Shown here piece after piece: positions 40,796 to 53,226 of a DNA stretch of 64,000 nt. The notes under the pieces were generated by a model. The model was not told where the DNA came from and made no database searches. It saw only the letters and a list, made by a program, of their open reading frames with translations. Position 1 is the first letter of the stretch; every line of letters starts with the position of its first letter. A program made the translations under genes and the position numbers. This stretch comes from Diploscapter coronatus (Eukaryota > Nematoda > Chromadorea > Rhabditida > Rhabditidae): assembly GCA_964036155.1 (NCBI GenBank), contig OZ038422.1, forward strand, positions 76,593,201 through 76,657,200, given 5' to 3'.

Positions 40796-42085
40796 TTTCA
40801 GCTCTAAAAATAATAATTTCACGAAAAATAGTAGAAAAATCGAGAAAAACGAATAATGATGCAAGAGGAAACGACGAGTGAAAAATGATGCCAAAGGTAT
40901 GAATGATAGAATATATTCCTGTGAAATAGCTTGGAAGGTCGTTGTAGATATTTTAGGCTTTATGAAAATGTAAAAAAAATTAGAAAATTTCCAGAATAAA
41001 CCCATGAAAAATGAAAATATTTTGAACAGTCTGATGAAAAAATAAAGGGCTGAGGTGGGCGGGGCTTTGATTTGAAACGTGCAAAGGTGCGCAATTAAAG
41101 ATAGGATGGATGAATTCAAGTGATTTCTCTGATTTTTTCCAAAATAAATGTTAAAAATTGTATGTTCGAGCACTTTTATATAAATTTTAAAAATGTACCT
41201 TTAGGCAACAGAACACGATAAAAAATAATAAAGTTAGTGTTCTCAATGGTGACCGCCCTGGCCCTGAGAATCCCGAAAACCGTTTGTATGAAGTGAAGAT
41301 AAAATTACAAACTTGCATACATTATTTCTCTACAAAATAAAGCGTTTCTCCGCTATAAATGCCTTTGGAGTTTCCAAGGCCAGGACGATCGTCATTGCAC
41401 TTTTTGAATTCAGAATTGTGATCAGTGTCACGGATTATCCCCTGATGAAAATCAGCCAAACCCGAGAGGGACACTTCTGAAGTCCTCCCTTGTCGGAATA
41501 AGTAATAATTTGAGATACACTCGGTTCAAAATATGCTAAATCTTTCTGCGTATTGCATTTTCCTCGCGGATTCTATCATTGCTCACTTATTTCATAGCTT
41601 AATCATTCAAAGTACAAAACCATTCATTTTATTGAAATTTACCACTCGTCTACATTTTTCTTCATTGTAACAATTTCGGTTTTCGAACCTCCTTTGAATT
41701 CATTATTTTTCTGGTATCGACATTACATTTTGTTTTCGTATGCATCATTCCACATAGCTTTTCTCGTCACATGCTCAATTTTATCTCGTAAAATTGCACT
41801 TCGTTAAAGTTCAATTCATCTCAGAACTTGTCATTCAAGTTAAAATAAATTTAAATTACAATTATGGCTCATGGTAAATCTAATTTAATGAAAAACTCAA
41901 CTAAGTGATCTAAGGCAGAATTATGCTTAAACTTATTTTTGCTAAACAAAAACCGTAATTTACAGAAACATTGATACACGTAATGATAGGCATAAACAAC
42001 GAATTCAATCTCACAAATATTAAGTGGAATTAAAAATGCGCAGAGGAAGATTATTAGGGCTTAGAGATGTCATAGGTAAGTGAAT
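40796..42085. other. Spacer upstream of prohibitin-2 and downstream of the transporter
   Basis: AT-rich, no gene supported. Contains the inverted repeat at 41242-41399. A minus-strand frame covering 40800-41173 continues the prohibitin frame upstream but lacks any motif and is read through 5' flanking sequence. Confidence 0.5.
41242..41399. repeat. MITE-like inverted repeat with about 30-base arms
   Basis: CAATGGTGACCGCCCTGGCC at the left and GGCCAGGACGATCGTCATTG at the right are inverted copies with several mismatches. Matching runs on into TGAGAATCC against GGAGTTTCC. The unit is about 158 bases. Position upstream of prohibitin-2. Confidence 0.7.
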
Positions 42086-44273
42086 TTACTCGTCACCAGC
42101 GAGATCGTTATTTTGTTGTTGGGCTTGTGACAAATTCGAAGGTAGTGGACGAGTCTTGGTTTCAGGCAGAAGCAAAGTGAGAAGTCCAGCCGTCGCTGAT
42201 AGGGCTGATAAAACGAAAAAGGGCAGATTCGGAGAGATGCTTCCCTGGAATGTAAAATTAAAACAGGCATTTTATCAACTTTATGATATGCAATAAGAAA
42301 CTAACCAGTAGTCTGATGTACGGAGCCAAAATACTTCCGATTCTGGATAATACAGAACACATTCCCATTAAAATCGCTCGAATATTAGTGGGGAAGATCT
42401 AAAGAGGTACTTATAAAAAAAGAAGATAATTTAAACAAAATTGCCTCTCCAGAATACACGTATAAAGCCATGAACGAGCAACTGATGGCGAATTTCCCAA
42501 TCAACCAGCAAATCAGAGAAATCCACTCGTGATTCGATAGGAAAATCGGAATAAAGAAACACGCGCCGGCAAGAAAATGACTGCCAGACACGATGAATTT
42601 GCGGCCGAATCTAGAAATATTATTCGGAAACTATTTTTGTAGGCTTAAATTACCTGCTAATGAGAATAGGCATGAAAACGTAAGCAGGAAGTTCCACTAA
42701 ACCGATCAGAATGTAATTTACATACATATTGCCAGCTAATTGAGTCGAATACAATGATAATCCGAAATAGATGAAATTGTCGCATGTCCTAAAATCCAAT
42801 GATGACATTATTAAGGAAAGTAGGAATTTACCATAAATAAACCAGAACGGTACTATAAAGGATGAATAGCTTGTTCTGAATCAGGACAGATAGGAATGAC
42901 GATTTACTGAAAACTGACTTAAAATTGAAGTAAATTAGAAGAAAACCTAGGTTCAATCTCTTTATCCGCAATATCATCTCTCGACGATAGATAAGTGAAG
43001 AAATCCGCCTTCTCCATCAAGGTGCTGTCGATCTTCTCAAGCCATTTGTGGGCTTTCTCTGCTTTCTTCTTAGACACTAGGAAATGTAATGTTTCAGGAA
43101 CAAGTCTGAAATTAGCATAGTTCGATTTCAATGCTTTTTCACATACAGGTAACAGATTAACGCAAATATAAGCAGTGGCACAGTTATTGATCCAGTCATG
43201 AACCTCCAAGTCGGACTGAAATAGGCTAGCGGCGCTACTAGACAGTATCCAATCACCCAGGTAATGCCGAATAAGAAGGTGGTGAAGGAGCGGAGGGATG
43301 GAGGTGATAGCCTAAATGAGTTGATGCACTTGCGTTATTTAGATTAATCGAAATATTTTACTCATATGCTGCTACCCATGCGACGAGATTTGCTCCCTAA
43401 AGAAAGCTCAATTAATCTCTATCTTTTTCTACTTTAATTACTGTATAGCAGGCTCCCTGAATCAATCTACAGAAAGCGAATGTGTAAATCGATGTTGAAA
43501 GAGCCGAGATACAAGATGATAGGGACAGGAATAAACTGCAGATTAAGAAGACGGGACGGCGTCCGAATCTAAAATTTCAATAGTTCCTCTAAGCCTGAAA
43601 GGAAAGCTTACTTGTCACCAATATGAGTGAAAGACGCTCCACCAATCATGTTGCCGACCATGAAGAATGAAGTTGAGAGTTCCATGAGGTAGGCTCGGTC
43701 ATCTCTCAGGTCAAACTAAGTTAGAGTTGAAACCAAAGCATTTTAAGGAAAAGTCACTTGAACTCAAACTTTGGTTATAAGCCTAGTTTCAATAGTCGTT
43801 TCGAAAATATACCTCCTGAACAAGAGTTATCATCGTCCCATTACAATCGCCACACTCCACAGATGTGAACGCGCTCGTCATGATGACCAGCGCGCCTATC
43901 GTCCAAGAAAATGAGCATAGAATGACTGCTGCGAGGAGATGGACATTTGAACGTCCTGAAATTTGTACTATAAAAATATTTAGATCTTCAGTTAATCATT
44001 CCTTAACTTGCATTAGTTTAAATGTAAAAGAACTGTTTATTTAGGAAAAAGTGAACTATGAACTTCTTATTGATTGTTAATCTGATAACGGACTAAACAA
44101 TTGATAACCCTACCTATCTGAGTGAGCAATTGGTCGGGGTGTTTCGACCTGGCCAGTAGAGAAGAGACATCGGGTTCCTGAGGCAGTGTGAGCTGAGGAA
44201 TCGACCCGCTCAAACCGGCGCCCTCCGCGTCGATTGCCGACGACGGCACCAGTATCGTGCCGGACGTCGTCAT
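42086..44273 (-). CDS. SLC22-like organic ion transporter (MFS)
   Basis: Twelve exons from ATG at 44273 to TAA at 42086-42088 give 506 residues with consistent phases. The protein has about twelve hydrophobic segments. Family marks are the stretch EFDLRDDRAYLMELS after the first helix, then GDKFGRRPV between helices 2 and 3. VPETLHFLVSKKK precedes a cytoplasmic loop, and RFGRKF lies in the second half. YSGEIFPTNIRA follows helix 10 and LLPETKTRPLP closes the protein. This is the layout of organic cation/anion transporters. The large extracellular loop 1 of vertebrate SLC22 is replaced by a short one (VECGDCNG), as in other invertebrate members. The N-terminal 53 residues are cytoplasmic. Substrate is unknown. 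The GEIF junction needs a GC donor at 42443-42444. Upstream acceptor-like sites near 44315 fit trans-splicing. Confidence 0.92.
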
Positions 44274-46803
44274 ACAGCTTACGCAGCTGGTGCGACAAGG
44301 CACTTAATTCTTATCATTTAAAAAAACAGCAGGCTAAAGTAGCGAAATAATGTCGATTAAATCTGAATGAACTTAAAAAAGTCTTAAGTTCCCATTACTG
44401 AACCTTAGAAGACCTATAGATTCGTTTATCATGCATTTGGCAGAAAATTTATGTAGGCTGAAGCTGTAAAAGGATGGAAAACACATGAACTTCATATAAT
44501 CGTTCCGCGAAAACCAAAAATTACTTCCAAATACTCTCAAATTCTCAGACTGTTAGTTTCTGACCTGAACCGACAACAATAAAAATAAATATGAACGCTC
44601 AGCAAAGAAATTGAAGGCCCAGATAGTGATGATAAGATTGCGCAAAAGGAGTAAACCAGAAGAACAAATAAAGTGATTGTGAACTGAATCGATGTGAAAA
44701 TCAGGTGAACGGAGAAAAAATGTAGCGAGATAAAAATGGCATGATAGTGGCGCAGACGATATGGAGTAAATAAATGAAATGAGCTGACTTTTGAGAGAAT
44801 TAAAATTTTTACTTCATGAATTCCTTCGAAAATATTATAAGCTTAATTTTTTTACATATTTTCGAACTAAAAATGAAATTGCGAATATTCATTCGCATGC
44901 ATTGAAATTATTCATTCATGTTGTGTCTGCGAAAATATATCCGCTTGCTTAGTCATAGGGAAAATCGAATTCTGAAATGTTCCGCGATATTTGAGAATTT
45001 CCAAATGTTTCCCATCAACCCTTCAACAGAGTTGAGATAATGATGGAAGGTTTTTCCTTAAAATATTTAGCTTAACTTATAGCGGTGGGAGCTTCTCTAG
45101 TAAAAAATGGTACTGAAAGATAAGAAGATCAGTTTTTTCCGATAAAAATGATGGAATGTTGGTTGATGAGAGGACAAAGTACATGAGGGTGATATGGATT
45201 AGGGGATAATGATCATGTGGAGGTGTAAAGGATAAAGAAGAAGAGAAGGGGAAGCGCAAGGAAGTGCTGGGTTGAGCTAAGGAGCAATGGGAAGTTTGAA
45301 GGCTACAAAATCCACCTTCAAATAACTTTCCTTTGTAGAAATCACTCGTTTTCCAGGAAAATGGATAATATTAGATCATCCAACAATAACTTTTAGAATA
45401 AAAATACAGAATACATGCTTTCTATGAAATGTTTTTTATTAGAGATGGTGAAGTTAGGGAATGTTATATCCTTAATCCTTCGAAACTTAATGGATATATC
45501 ATCCGATTATTTATGGTAAAAGACAGGATGACTTTAAACATTGATCAGTTAAGCAAGGTTGAGCAATAAATACCCATCCAATTGTTGCAACACAAATACG
45601 CTCGTCCCCGTAATTCTCGTCCTTTCTTTAGGACAAAGTTCATTTCATTTTTCAGTGGCGGTTTGTCACCTTCAACTTTTTGTTTCCGAAACATCGAAAA
45701 ATGATTCTCGGCTAATCAATTTACTTCCATCATTTGAACGAAAAAAGTCGAATGTAAAGGGGAAATTCATGATGTCAAAACTAGAAGTGGAAAAATTGGA
45801 TAGAAAATTGATGAAAAGAGCAATTGGGTTGGCTATGAAAAACAATCGATGGGAAAAGGAAGTGATGAAGTTGAATCGGAAAAAAATAACAAAAACCTCA
45901 TCCTATTCAAATATAAGTGGGTTAGCACTCTAGTTAATGATGAACTTTATGCCCATTTTGAAAAGTTTACAAATAAAGAACATGTGATCCGTTTTATAGA
46001 AAAAAAAAAAAACATCGTTGTGTGCAACAGCCGAGGGATTTTTAGGTAAATTTTTAGATTTCACCCAATATCATAAAAATTTAAGAAGAAGAAATCGAAA
46101 TAACCCTATTTTATATTTGGAGCTTAACAAATTTGCAGAGCACGTGAATTTGAACATAAAATGAGAAGAAAGCCGAGCAAAGCATAAATAAACAGGCGAA
46201 ATCGACTTTATGAGAAAGAGAGTGAGAGGGAGAAACGAAGAGTGGAAAAGAGATAGAGAAAAGAGATTTGCCAGATTGAACGTTCATATAGCTCGGGGAA
46301 AAGTGAAAAAGTCGACCATCGTAAATTTTATTATTTCTTTCGTTTTCATTAGAATATAAGCATGAAACAATCAATAACAGAATTTTATCTAAGGAATTTT
46401 GTACAAATTTTCATAAATTTACTATAAAATCGACCAGTCGACGTAAAGAAATTTTAAATAGAATCGGCATTGTTTTCGTTTCATCGTTTGAGTTCATATC
46501 TATTCCTCGATTTTATTAGTGTTTCTGAAATTTGAATTGTTGACCATGTTTTGCATCTTCTTTTGATATTATTATATTCAGACTAATCAAATCTGCCAAT
46601 CCTAATACTTTTGAAGCTGAGATTCCCAAAATTACTTAATTTTGACATTAAGATATTTTAGAGGGGTAGACGTATAGGTTAGCTGTAAAATAACGAAAGG
46701 CTATGTCTAATCTTCTGACCCTTAGCACATTTTATGACTCATAATTTCGAATTCGGAGTTAATGTTCGAATTTCACAATTAGAAAAAAAAAAAACAAAAA
46801 CAC
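44274..46803. other. Spacer upstream of the SLC22-like gene
   Basis: About 2.5 kb, no convincing gene. A 124-codon plus-strand frame at 45559-45933 has lysine-rich content without a known motif. It lacks splice support and I leave it out. Purine-rich stretches occur near 45180-45290 and 46190-46270. Confidence 0.45.
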
Positions 46804-47739
46804 TTACAACTTATTAAGATGCTCATTAGCATCTGCGACAGTTGGTTGATTTAATGTAGGACATTCGTCGAGCATTGACTGTGGTACGCCCTTATTTGGG
46901 GGGCAATTCACGCTGAACGGTCGGATGCCTTCTTCCTCCTGAAAAAAGGTATTTTATTTAATAACTTGAAAAATTGTTATATTGTTATATACGAAATAAA
47001 ATGTGTTTAACTTGTCAAAGCCGAATGTGTTTTTTTTTTTTGCATATAGCGATTAGCTATTCTTTTCATTTCAGGAAAAATTGACTAACTTCAAAATCGA
47101 GCGACCAAACGCCCACAAATCTGTTGCAAGTCAGGGGGAACACCAAAGAGCGATGACCAGGTCGGGGATCGACTGTGTTATTCTTGCAGACTCCTACCAT
47201 GACTTTTTCGCCCTAAAATTAGTAATTAGAAAAATTATGGAATTCTAATCATGGTTCCGAAAGTGACATAGTTATATATTTCGCGAAATTCCGGCTAACG
47301 AAAACTGCATTGCTTATTTTCATTCAAATGATCAATTTAAATATTGTAGAATTCAATTCTTATTTTCCTGAAAAGTCGATTCGTATTCAAAAAATCATAA
47401 TTTTTCAAGTAAAGTCTGCCTTCAGAAAAACATAAAAGACATTTTAACATAGCTTATTTTCTCTAGTTCTTGAACTCGGCTAATTATCTTTCATTTCATC
47501 AATTTTTACGTGACTTCGTGAACATTCTTTGGTCTTTATCGTTTCAGAGAATGTAATTTACCTTTAAGAAGACTCGAACGATTTTTCCCTGGTTTCGCTC
47601 AGCGCACGCGGTTGAACATTCTACAACCGATTATCATTTTCCCAATTTCTCCTAATATTTTGGTCTTACTTCCAACAGCCCCAGCCGATGCAAGTTGCAT
47701 CATAGAAAATATACTGATAAATAGAGCGAATAGTTCCAT
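46804..47739 (-). CDS. Small secreted six-cysteine protein, unknown function
   Basis: Exons 47670-47739, 47562-47620, 47090-47212 and 46804-46938 give 128 residues with matching phases. A signal peptide (MELFALFISIFSMMQLASAG) is followed by a compact domain of about 105 residues with six cysteines: C-x3-C, VCKNN, LTCNRF, NCPP and DECP. I do not recognise the family. Six cysteines suggest three disulfides, and the length suits an extracellular single-domain protein. The final codon TTG followed by TAA forms a good donor (TT/GTAAGTG) at the very end, so a further 3' exon is possible and the C-terminus is less certain. It lies 2.5 kb upstream of the SLC22-like gene on the same strand. Confidence 0.7.
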
Positions 47740-50333
47740 ATTAAAATATATGACGATCTAAAAATCTAGTTGTATCTGTTTTCAATAATCTATATAATAG
47801 TTTTCCGTCGTAATTAACAAAGATACGAAATGGTCAGGCTATTTAAACTTTTGAAGGTCGAAGGAAACGAATAAGATATGTACTATAGAATTAGTAATAC
47901 ATATTGAGACGAGTTTCGTCACACCTAGTTTCACTATAAGTTAATCCTTGACACCTTCTTTTCGCTCTTCATCTTTCTAACCTCCAGACAAGAATACTCA
48001 TTTCATACTTGAAACGTCGTAAAAATATTACTATTGGTGACTGCACTTCATAAAAATTCTTTCTATATTGAAGGATATAGGAGACTAAACAGTTTGAGAT
48101 ATAATTCATATATAAAAGCATATTGGTCAAGTATCCATCGCACAAACTCTCAATTGATAGTACTAAATGAAAGATAGAGCAAGTGCCTGAGAGAACATGA
48201 AAGGAAGTCGTAAAACAAGGGATCGCTCCGTATTATTCTAAGAATCTAACTCTAGTCTATACTCTACAAAAAAAATTCTGAAATATGACAACAAATATGG
48301 TATGTATGAAATCATCTCATTTCAGATGCACTGAAACGATATATTTCTAAAACGCTTCTAATAGTGCTAGATACACTTTAGTGCATGTCAGGAAGAAAAC
48401 TTTTAGGTTTTTCCCTTAAATTTTGGCAATCTAGAACTAACTGATGTGTGTTAACTATCACTCTCCAAAAATGATGTAAAAACTTTTCGGTTTAGGTTTC
48501 AAAAGAAAAAATATGATGATCTAATATGTCCAAATTTAAATGGAACAATAAATTGTATCAATAAATAAGGTATACGGATATTCTAAAGCAATTCAAATGT
48601 TAACAACTAGTCAATAGATGCTTGAACGAAAACGGCTTCGTTGGTTTTTCCCTAAAATGCCTCCACCTCTCTGACAACAATTTTTTTGAAATCAAAAACT
48701 GAAATTACTAGAATTCCCATTAAACGACGAAATATTAGATGAACATGATGGAATCAACCTGATAATTCGAACCGGTACAAGTAATTAATTACTAAGAGAT
48801 GCAAGGCATGGCAGTAATAAACAGAAATGAAGACTAATTAAACCGCGGTAACTCGGAAAAATAATTTTCGACATTTCGAACTAAACACCTGGAAAATAGC
48901 GACCACTGATCTAGCCCCTCTCTAAGAAAGAATTTTTCGGGTGGGCTTAAACTTGAAAAGAAAGTTGGTGAACACAGTCAAACCTCTGAATTAGCTCCAG
49001 TTATTCATGAATTGGCATGCCAATTAAACAAATCCTATAGAAAACAAAAAGTAACATGCAACCTGAACAATATATGACCAAATATTTGATGTTTAAACGA
49101 ATTAGAAACACCAAACACTACTATTTTATTTAATCTCAGAGGTTGTGTTTAATAAAAATACGACGAGAAAACATCGATGAAATTTATTAATCCCAGAAAA
49201 TGCGAATATCGTATAAAATATATGAAATGCTAGATGCGAAATTGGATCATATGACGATTGCTAGATGTGATTTGATAAAGTTGTGGGTTGGAATGAGAGG
49301 AATGGAGTTAATAACAAGTCAGGCAATTTATTATGAACTTTTTTAGGTCATTGAAAAGAAATCAAAGAATCGTCGTGAGAGAGAGAGATGCTGACGATGA
49401 TGAAAATGGATGGAAATGTGGGAACGAACCACACGCTCTTATCACAAAATAGGAGACACTCACCGAAAACTTGGATAAAATTGAAAAATCTGGATATTTT
49501 TGCAATTTTTCAATTTCTCAATTTCTAAATGTGACTATTTTATTTTTCATAATAGAAACATTTACAATGTGTTGTGGTGACAAATACAAGAGGTTGAAAA
49601 ATATTGGATCATTCAACAAGAATCTAAATAAAATTGCAAGGACTTATTGGAACTTGGAAATTTTGGCAAAATTTGGAAATCAAAAGTGGGAATGGATTAG
49701 GTTGAGGACGCATTATGAAAGTCGAGAGGAGTGCCAAATTTGTAACGGAACGAGATGAAAAAAACGACTAAACTTCCTTTAAATTTGAGTGGATGAGTGA
49801 TGTTACGCAGGTTTGTCATGTGCGGCTGGAATCACTGCCCCCGGAGAAATCTGAAAAAGGTCAAAGTTAATTTCGAATTAGCTCCAATTGGTACAGTTTG
49901 TAATCACATCACTATGAGTAGAAGTTAATTTCTTTGAAGGTAATTTGTCAAAATTACTAGTTTGCCTGTCATTTAGGAAAAAGTAAGAGGTGCATTTCAG
50001 GTATCATTAAAACAAGATACAGTAATATTTGATATTTCCAATAGTTTATGATTGATTTCAGTTCATTTTTGCTAGATTAATCATAAAAACAGTTTCTTGG
50101 AGAGTCCAATCATTTTTAACCAAAACAACTCCTCAAAGGTATATTTACTTTTTTAAGAAGTCATAATTTCATTTGCAGTCAACCTAGAAAATAGTTACAT
50201 TCGTTATATCGTTACATACGAAATGGCATGAGAAGAATCGTAGCCTTGCCATCCCCTGTATTATTTATGTAGTGAAGTAACTACTTTGCCTTATTTACAT
50301 TTTTCGATTTTGTATTTCTTAAATTATGTTTTC
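47740..50333. other. Long AT-rich region with one possible terminal exon
   Basis: About 2.6 kb without a supported gene. A possible minus-strand terminal exon lies at 49805-49852, after a good TTTTTCAG acceptor, encoding ISPGAVIPAAHDKPA and a stop. It is in the right phase to be an alternative 3' end of the small secreted gene at 50334-50772. The plus-strand 95-codon frame at 49471-49758 has no motif. Confidence 0.45.
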
Positions 50334-50772
50334 TTACAAGAAATTCCGATTTATCGCGGAATACTGGCCGCTTTTCTTGAACATCCTTGAGTGCGGATCG
50401 CTGCGTTCGAATCGGTCTAATGGAAGTTCCTGAAGAGATCATTGAATTAGTGGCAATTTTACTGGTTCAATTGTTCGATCAGAAATCAATCGAATCGAAA
50501 TTTTCTCATAAAAGACTCGAAAATCTGTTCTATTATTAAGAGTTAGTAAAGTTTTACTAAGGTTTAGCAATAGAGCATAATTTATAACTAAAAATATCAA
50601 TAAAACCAAAACCTCATGTAAAATCTGCTTCTTTCCCAAATTCTAGTTAAATTTTCTCCGAATTTGGCAATGGAGCAGATTTCTCAGCTATCAAAAGTAC
50701 CTGCAATACGAAACCAGTGGCTGCAATGAAGAGAAGCATCAGTGTGATTAGGAATACCATGGATGATGCCAT
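50334..50772 (-). CDS. Small secreted peptide precursor (55 residues)
   Basis: Two exons, 50701-50772 and 50334-50429, join in phase 0. Residues 1-19 or so form a strong signal peptide (MASSMVFLITLMLLFIAATG), leaving a mature part of about 33 residues that is charged and has no cysteine. It carries a single dibasic KK, which prohormone convertases could cut, but no amidation glycine beside it. That makes a neuropeptide-like role only a guess. An upstream 5' exon beginning at 50887 may be untranslated leader. As with the gene at 46804, the stop TAA overlaps a good donor (TT/GTAAGA), so a third exon may exist. The intron carries copy 4 of the inverted-repeat family. Confidence 0.6.
50613..50690. 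repeat. Short inverted repeat, copy 4 of the CTGCTC-ATTGCTAAA family
   Basis: CATGTAAAATCTGCTTC at the left end and GCAATGGAGCAGATTTC at the right end are inverted copies. It is about 78 bases, inside the intron of the small secreted gene. Confidence 0.75.
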
Positions 50773-53226
50773 TTTTAGGGTCGTGAGTCGTGCAAGAGTC
50801 GACTGACCTAGTCTTACCTGAAATTATAAAATTCTCTGGTTTAGTCTTAAACCTATTCTGACCAAACCTAGGCTGACGTTCAGCCATAATGGAAAATTAT
50901 AGGAAGGAAGGTACACAAAGGGGCTTTTTTTTAGAAAATTGATGCATAAGTGGGTAAGCACAAAGATTTTGGCTGAGCATTTTGACTTAAAAGAGGTACA
51001 CTCGAAAATTTTGGCTTAAGCGCTTCCTAGGTCTGATTCTGATCTAAAATAATGCGAAAATATTATAAGCTACAATAAATTATTAATTCACACAAACATA
51101 AGAGGAAATCTCAAAATAACACCTATGAAATAGAAATTTTTAGGGTTAGACGTACCAATTTACTGGAATTGAACTGAATTGAATGACTTATAAAGTCAAG
51201 CTATAGAATAAATCATTACTTTATCCATAAAATGCACATTTGCGATAATGAGAAAATGTTGCTCGGGATTGGATTTTAACAGTAAATAAAGTCATTTGGG
51301 GCCGGATTCAAATTAGAAAACTGCATATTCGATATGATGTAAGAATTGCCTACAAAGCGATGAAAATTGAGCAATAGACTACGGTACTGGAAAATGAAAA
51401 TATTCTTCTGACATTTGAAATGTCGTTGAATAATTGAATAATTGTGAATTGAAGCGCTATAAAAACTAGCAGCAGATTAAAAACATCATGTGAAACACGC
51501 TCGATTGCTAAATATGAAAACAAAAATGCTTCTTGGAGCTTAGCATTAGAGCATATTTTACATCAACTGTTAATTTGTCGTATTTAAAGGTTCAATGGAA
51601 ATTTTAACAATGAGTGTAAATGCCTAGTTGTGTTCAAAGGACGAATGAAATGAAGAAATTCTTTGAATTGAATGACTGAGGACAGAGCAAAAGTAAGGGT
51701 GCTTCTGAGGTCGAAAAAGTAGTCGGAAGGACTCCTCCCCGGGGAAATAGGCGAATTATGAGAAAATGAGAAGATAGGGGCAAGGACAAGAGGCGATGAA
51801 GATGAATTGTACGCACCAATGCTGGGATGGATGCTTGGAAGTGACAAGCAACCTTTGAAGATCAGCCCGATTGGTATGCCCTGGAATTTGATCGAAAGAG
51901 CATTCGAAGAGAAACGACACACATTCGTTTAATCATTTAATCATGGTAATTCGACTAATTAGGCTAATTAGATGAAACTAAACAGACAAAAAAGATACAT
52001 TCTCCCGAAGGTTCAATTCTGAACTTGAAACGGGGCATTGACTGCATCATTCGCAATAAGTTCTTGAAAGCTACACATTAGCATACACAGAGACAGTGAA
52101 AATGGCATTGTAGTTAGGGAATGCTAATTTTGAAATTTCTAATAACCCATTAGGCTATCTAATAAAAAAACCATTTCAACTTTAAAAATATGTAAAGGCA
52201 CAACATTTTCGCTTAACATATTCTTCTAGTTAGGGTGTTAGAGAGAATCAATTTAAAGAAAGGCTCTACGAGAATATGCGGAAATACGAGAAGTTAATGA
52301 CTAATTGAGTTTAGATTGACAAGTTTATTCTTTTAGAGGCTCATAAATTTACATATGCAAATATCAGAGTAAAGTTTGTGATATTGCTGATTATCTTAGA
52401 AAATTATATATTCATACATTGAAAAGCTAGTCGCGTTGAGCTAGATCATAATAACAACAAGGAGTTATATGTATTGCGTGGTCCAAAAATGATTGCATGG
52501 AAAAGCGAAAAAATGAGAAAATTCTCGAGGAAATAAATAACTCGGACGCATATTGTAGCTTTCTGATACGCATACAAAAAAACAAAATGAATTGATATGG
52601 AAAGTGATAAGCATGCTCTTTCGCTAAATAGCACATTCGAGAAAATGAATTTTGTACTCGTGAAATGTCGTAATTCCAGAATATTTACACGGATTTTTCA
52701 ATTACCGTAATACGAAATGAATGATGTCATGATAATGGCGGAATAAATAGTTACTGCCAAATTAAGGTACAAATCCTCATATGATGTATCCTAATTCATT
52801 GAATTTGAAAGAAAGGTGTATACTGATTCGTTGAAGTTGAAGGAAATGATACTGATGCTAGCCCTTCATGAAGGCTTGGAACTCTAGACCAATAAATTCC
52901 AACCTTTCTTATTTCATGGTGAGATAGTGATATATAACACAGCGAGTTTAATTTATAGCTATATCTCTTAAAAAGCGGATGTAAAAGTGCCATGCATGCT
53001 TTATGTTTGCTTCAAATGTCATGAAGTCTTGAAATATTTCACAATTTGTGTGTGCTTTTAATGAGGTCATAAAATCGAAGACATTGTTCATAACATTTAT
53101 TGTTTTGTCAGTGGTGGTAAGATGGCTGTGAGTAGGCGGGTGTTGCGTGCGTGTGTATTGCGTTCACAGAGCACGTTTTGGTTCGTTCGTTCGTTCGTTC
53201 TCCTTTTGTCTTCACTTCTTCTCTGC
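50773..53226. other. AT-rich spacer
   Basis: About 2.4 kb with no supported gene on either strand. It contains inverted-repeat copy 5 (51486-51564). Near 52610-52640 there is a possible decayed relative (AGCATGCTCTTTCGCTAAA). A (TTCG) tandem run lies at about 53180-53198. Confidence 0.5.
51486..51564. repeat. Short inverted repeat, copy 5 of the CTGCTC-ATTGCTAAA family
   Basis: CATGTGAAACACGCTCGATTG opens and GCATTAGAGCATATTTTACAT closes the unit. It is about 79 bases with more mismatches than the other copies. Confidence 0.65.

Noticed and set aside
40796..41173. Minus-strand frame extending prohibitin-2 upstream by about 125 codons
   Set aside because: The prohibitin start [11 protein letters not shown] has normal family length; the upstream part is hydrophobic AT-derived sequence crossing the 5' flank.
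44109..44313. Alternative minus-strand frame with heptad-like ALSHQLRKLYDDV, as a 3' exon of the gene at 46804
   Set aside because: The other frame of this exon connects in phase to the first helix of the SLC22-like protein; the alternative would need a 2.5 kb intron and a shared exon. Kept only as a test in the findings.
45559..45933. 124-codon plus-strand open frame
   Set aside because: Lysine-rich without any motif, no splice or leader acceptor at the start, and embedded in AT-rich spacer. Chance is likely.
49471..49758. 95-codon plus-strand open frame
   Set aside because: No recognisable domain, no nearby acceptor or partner exons.
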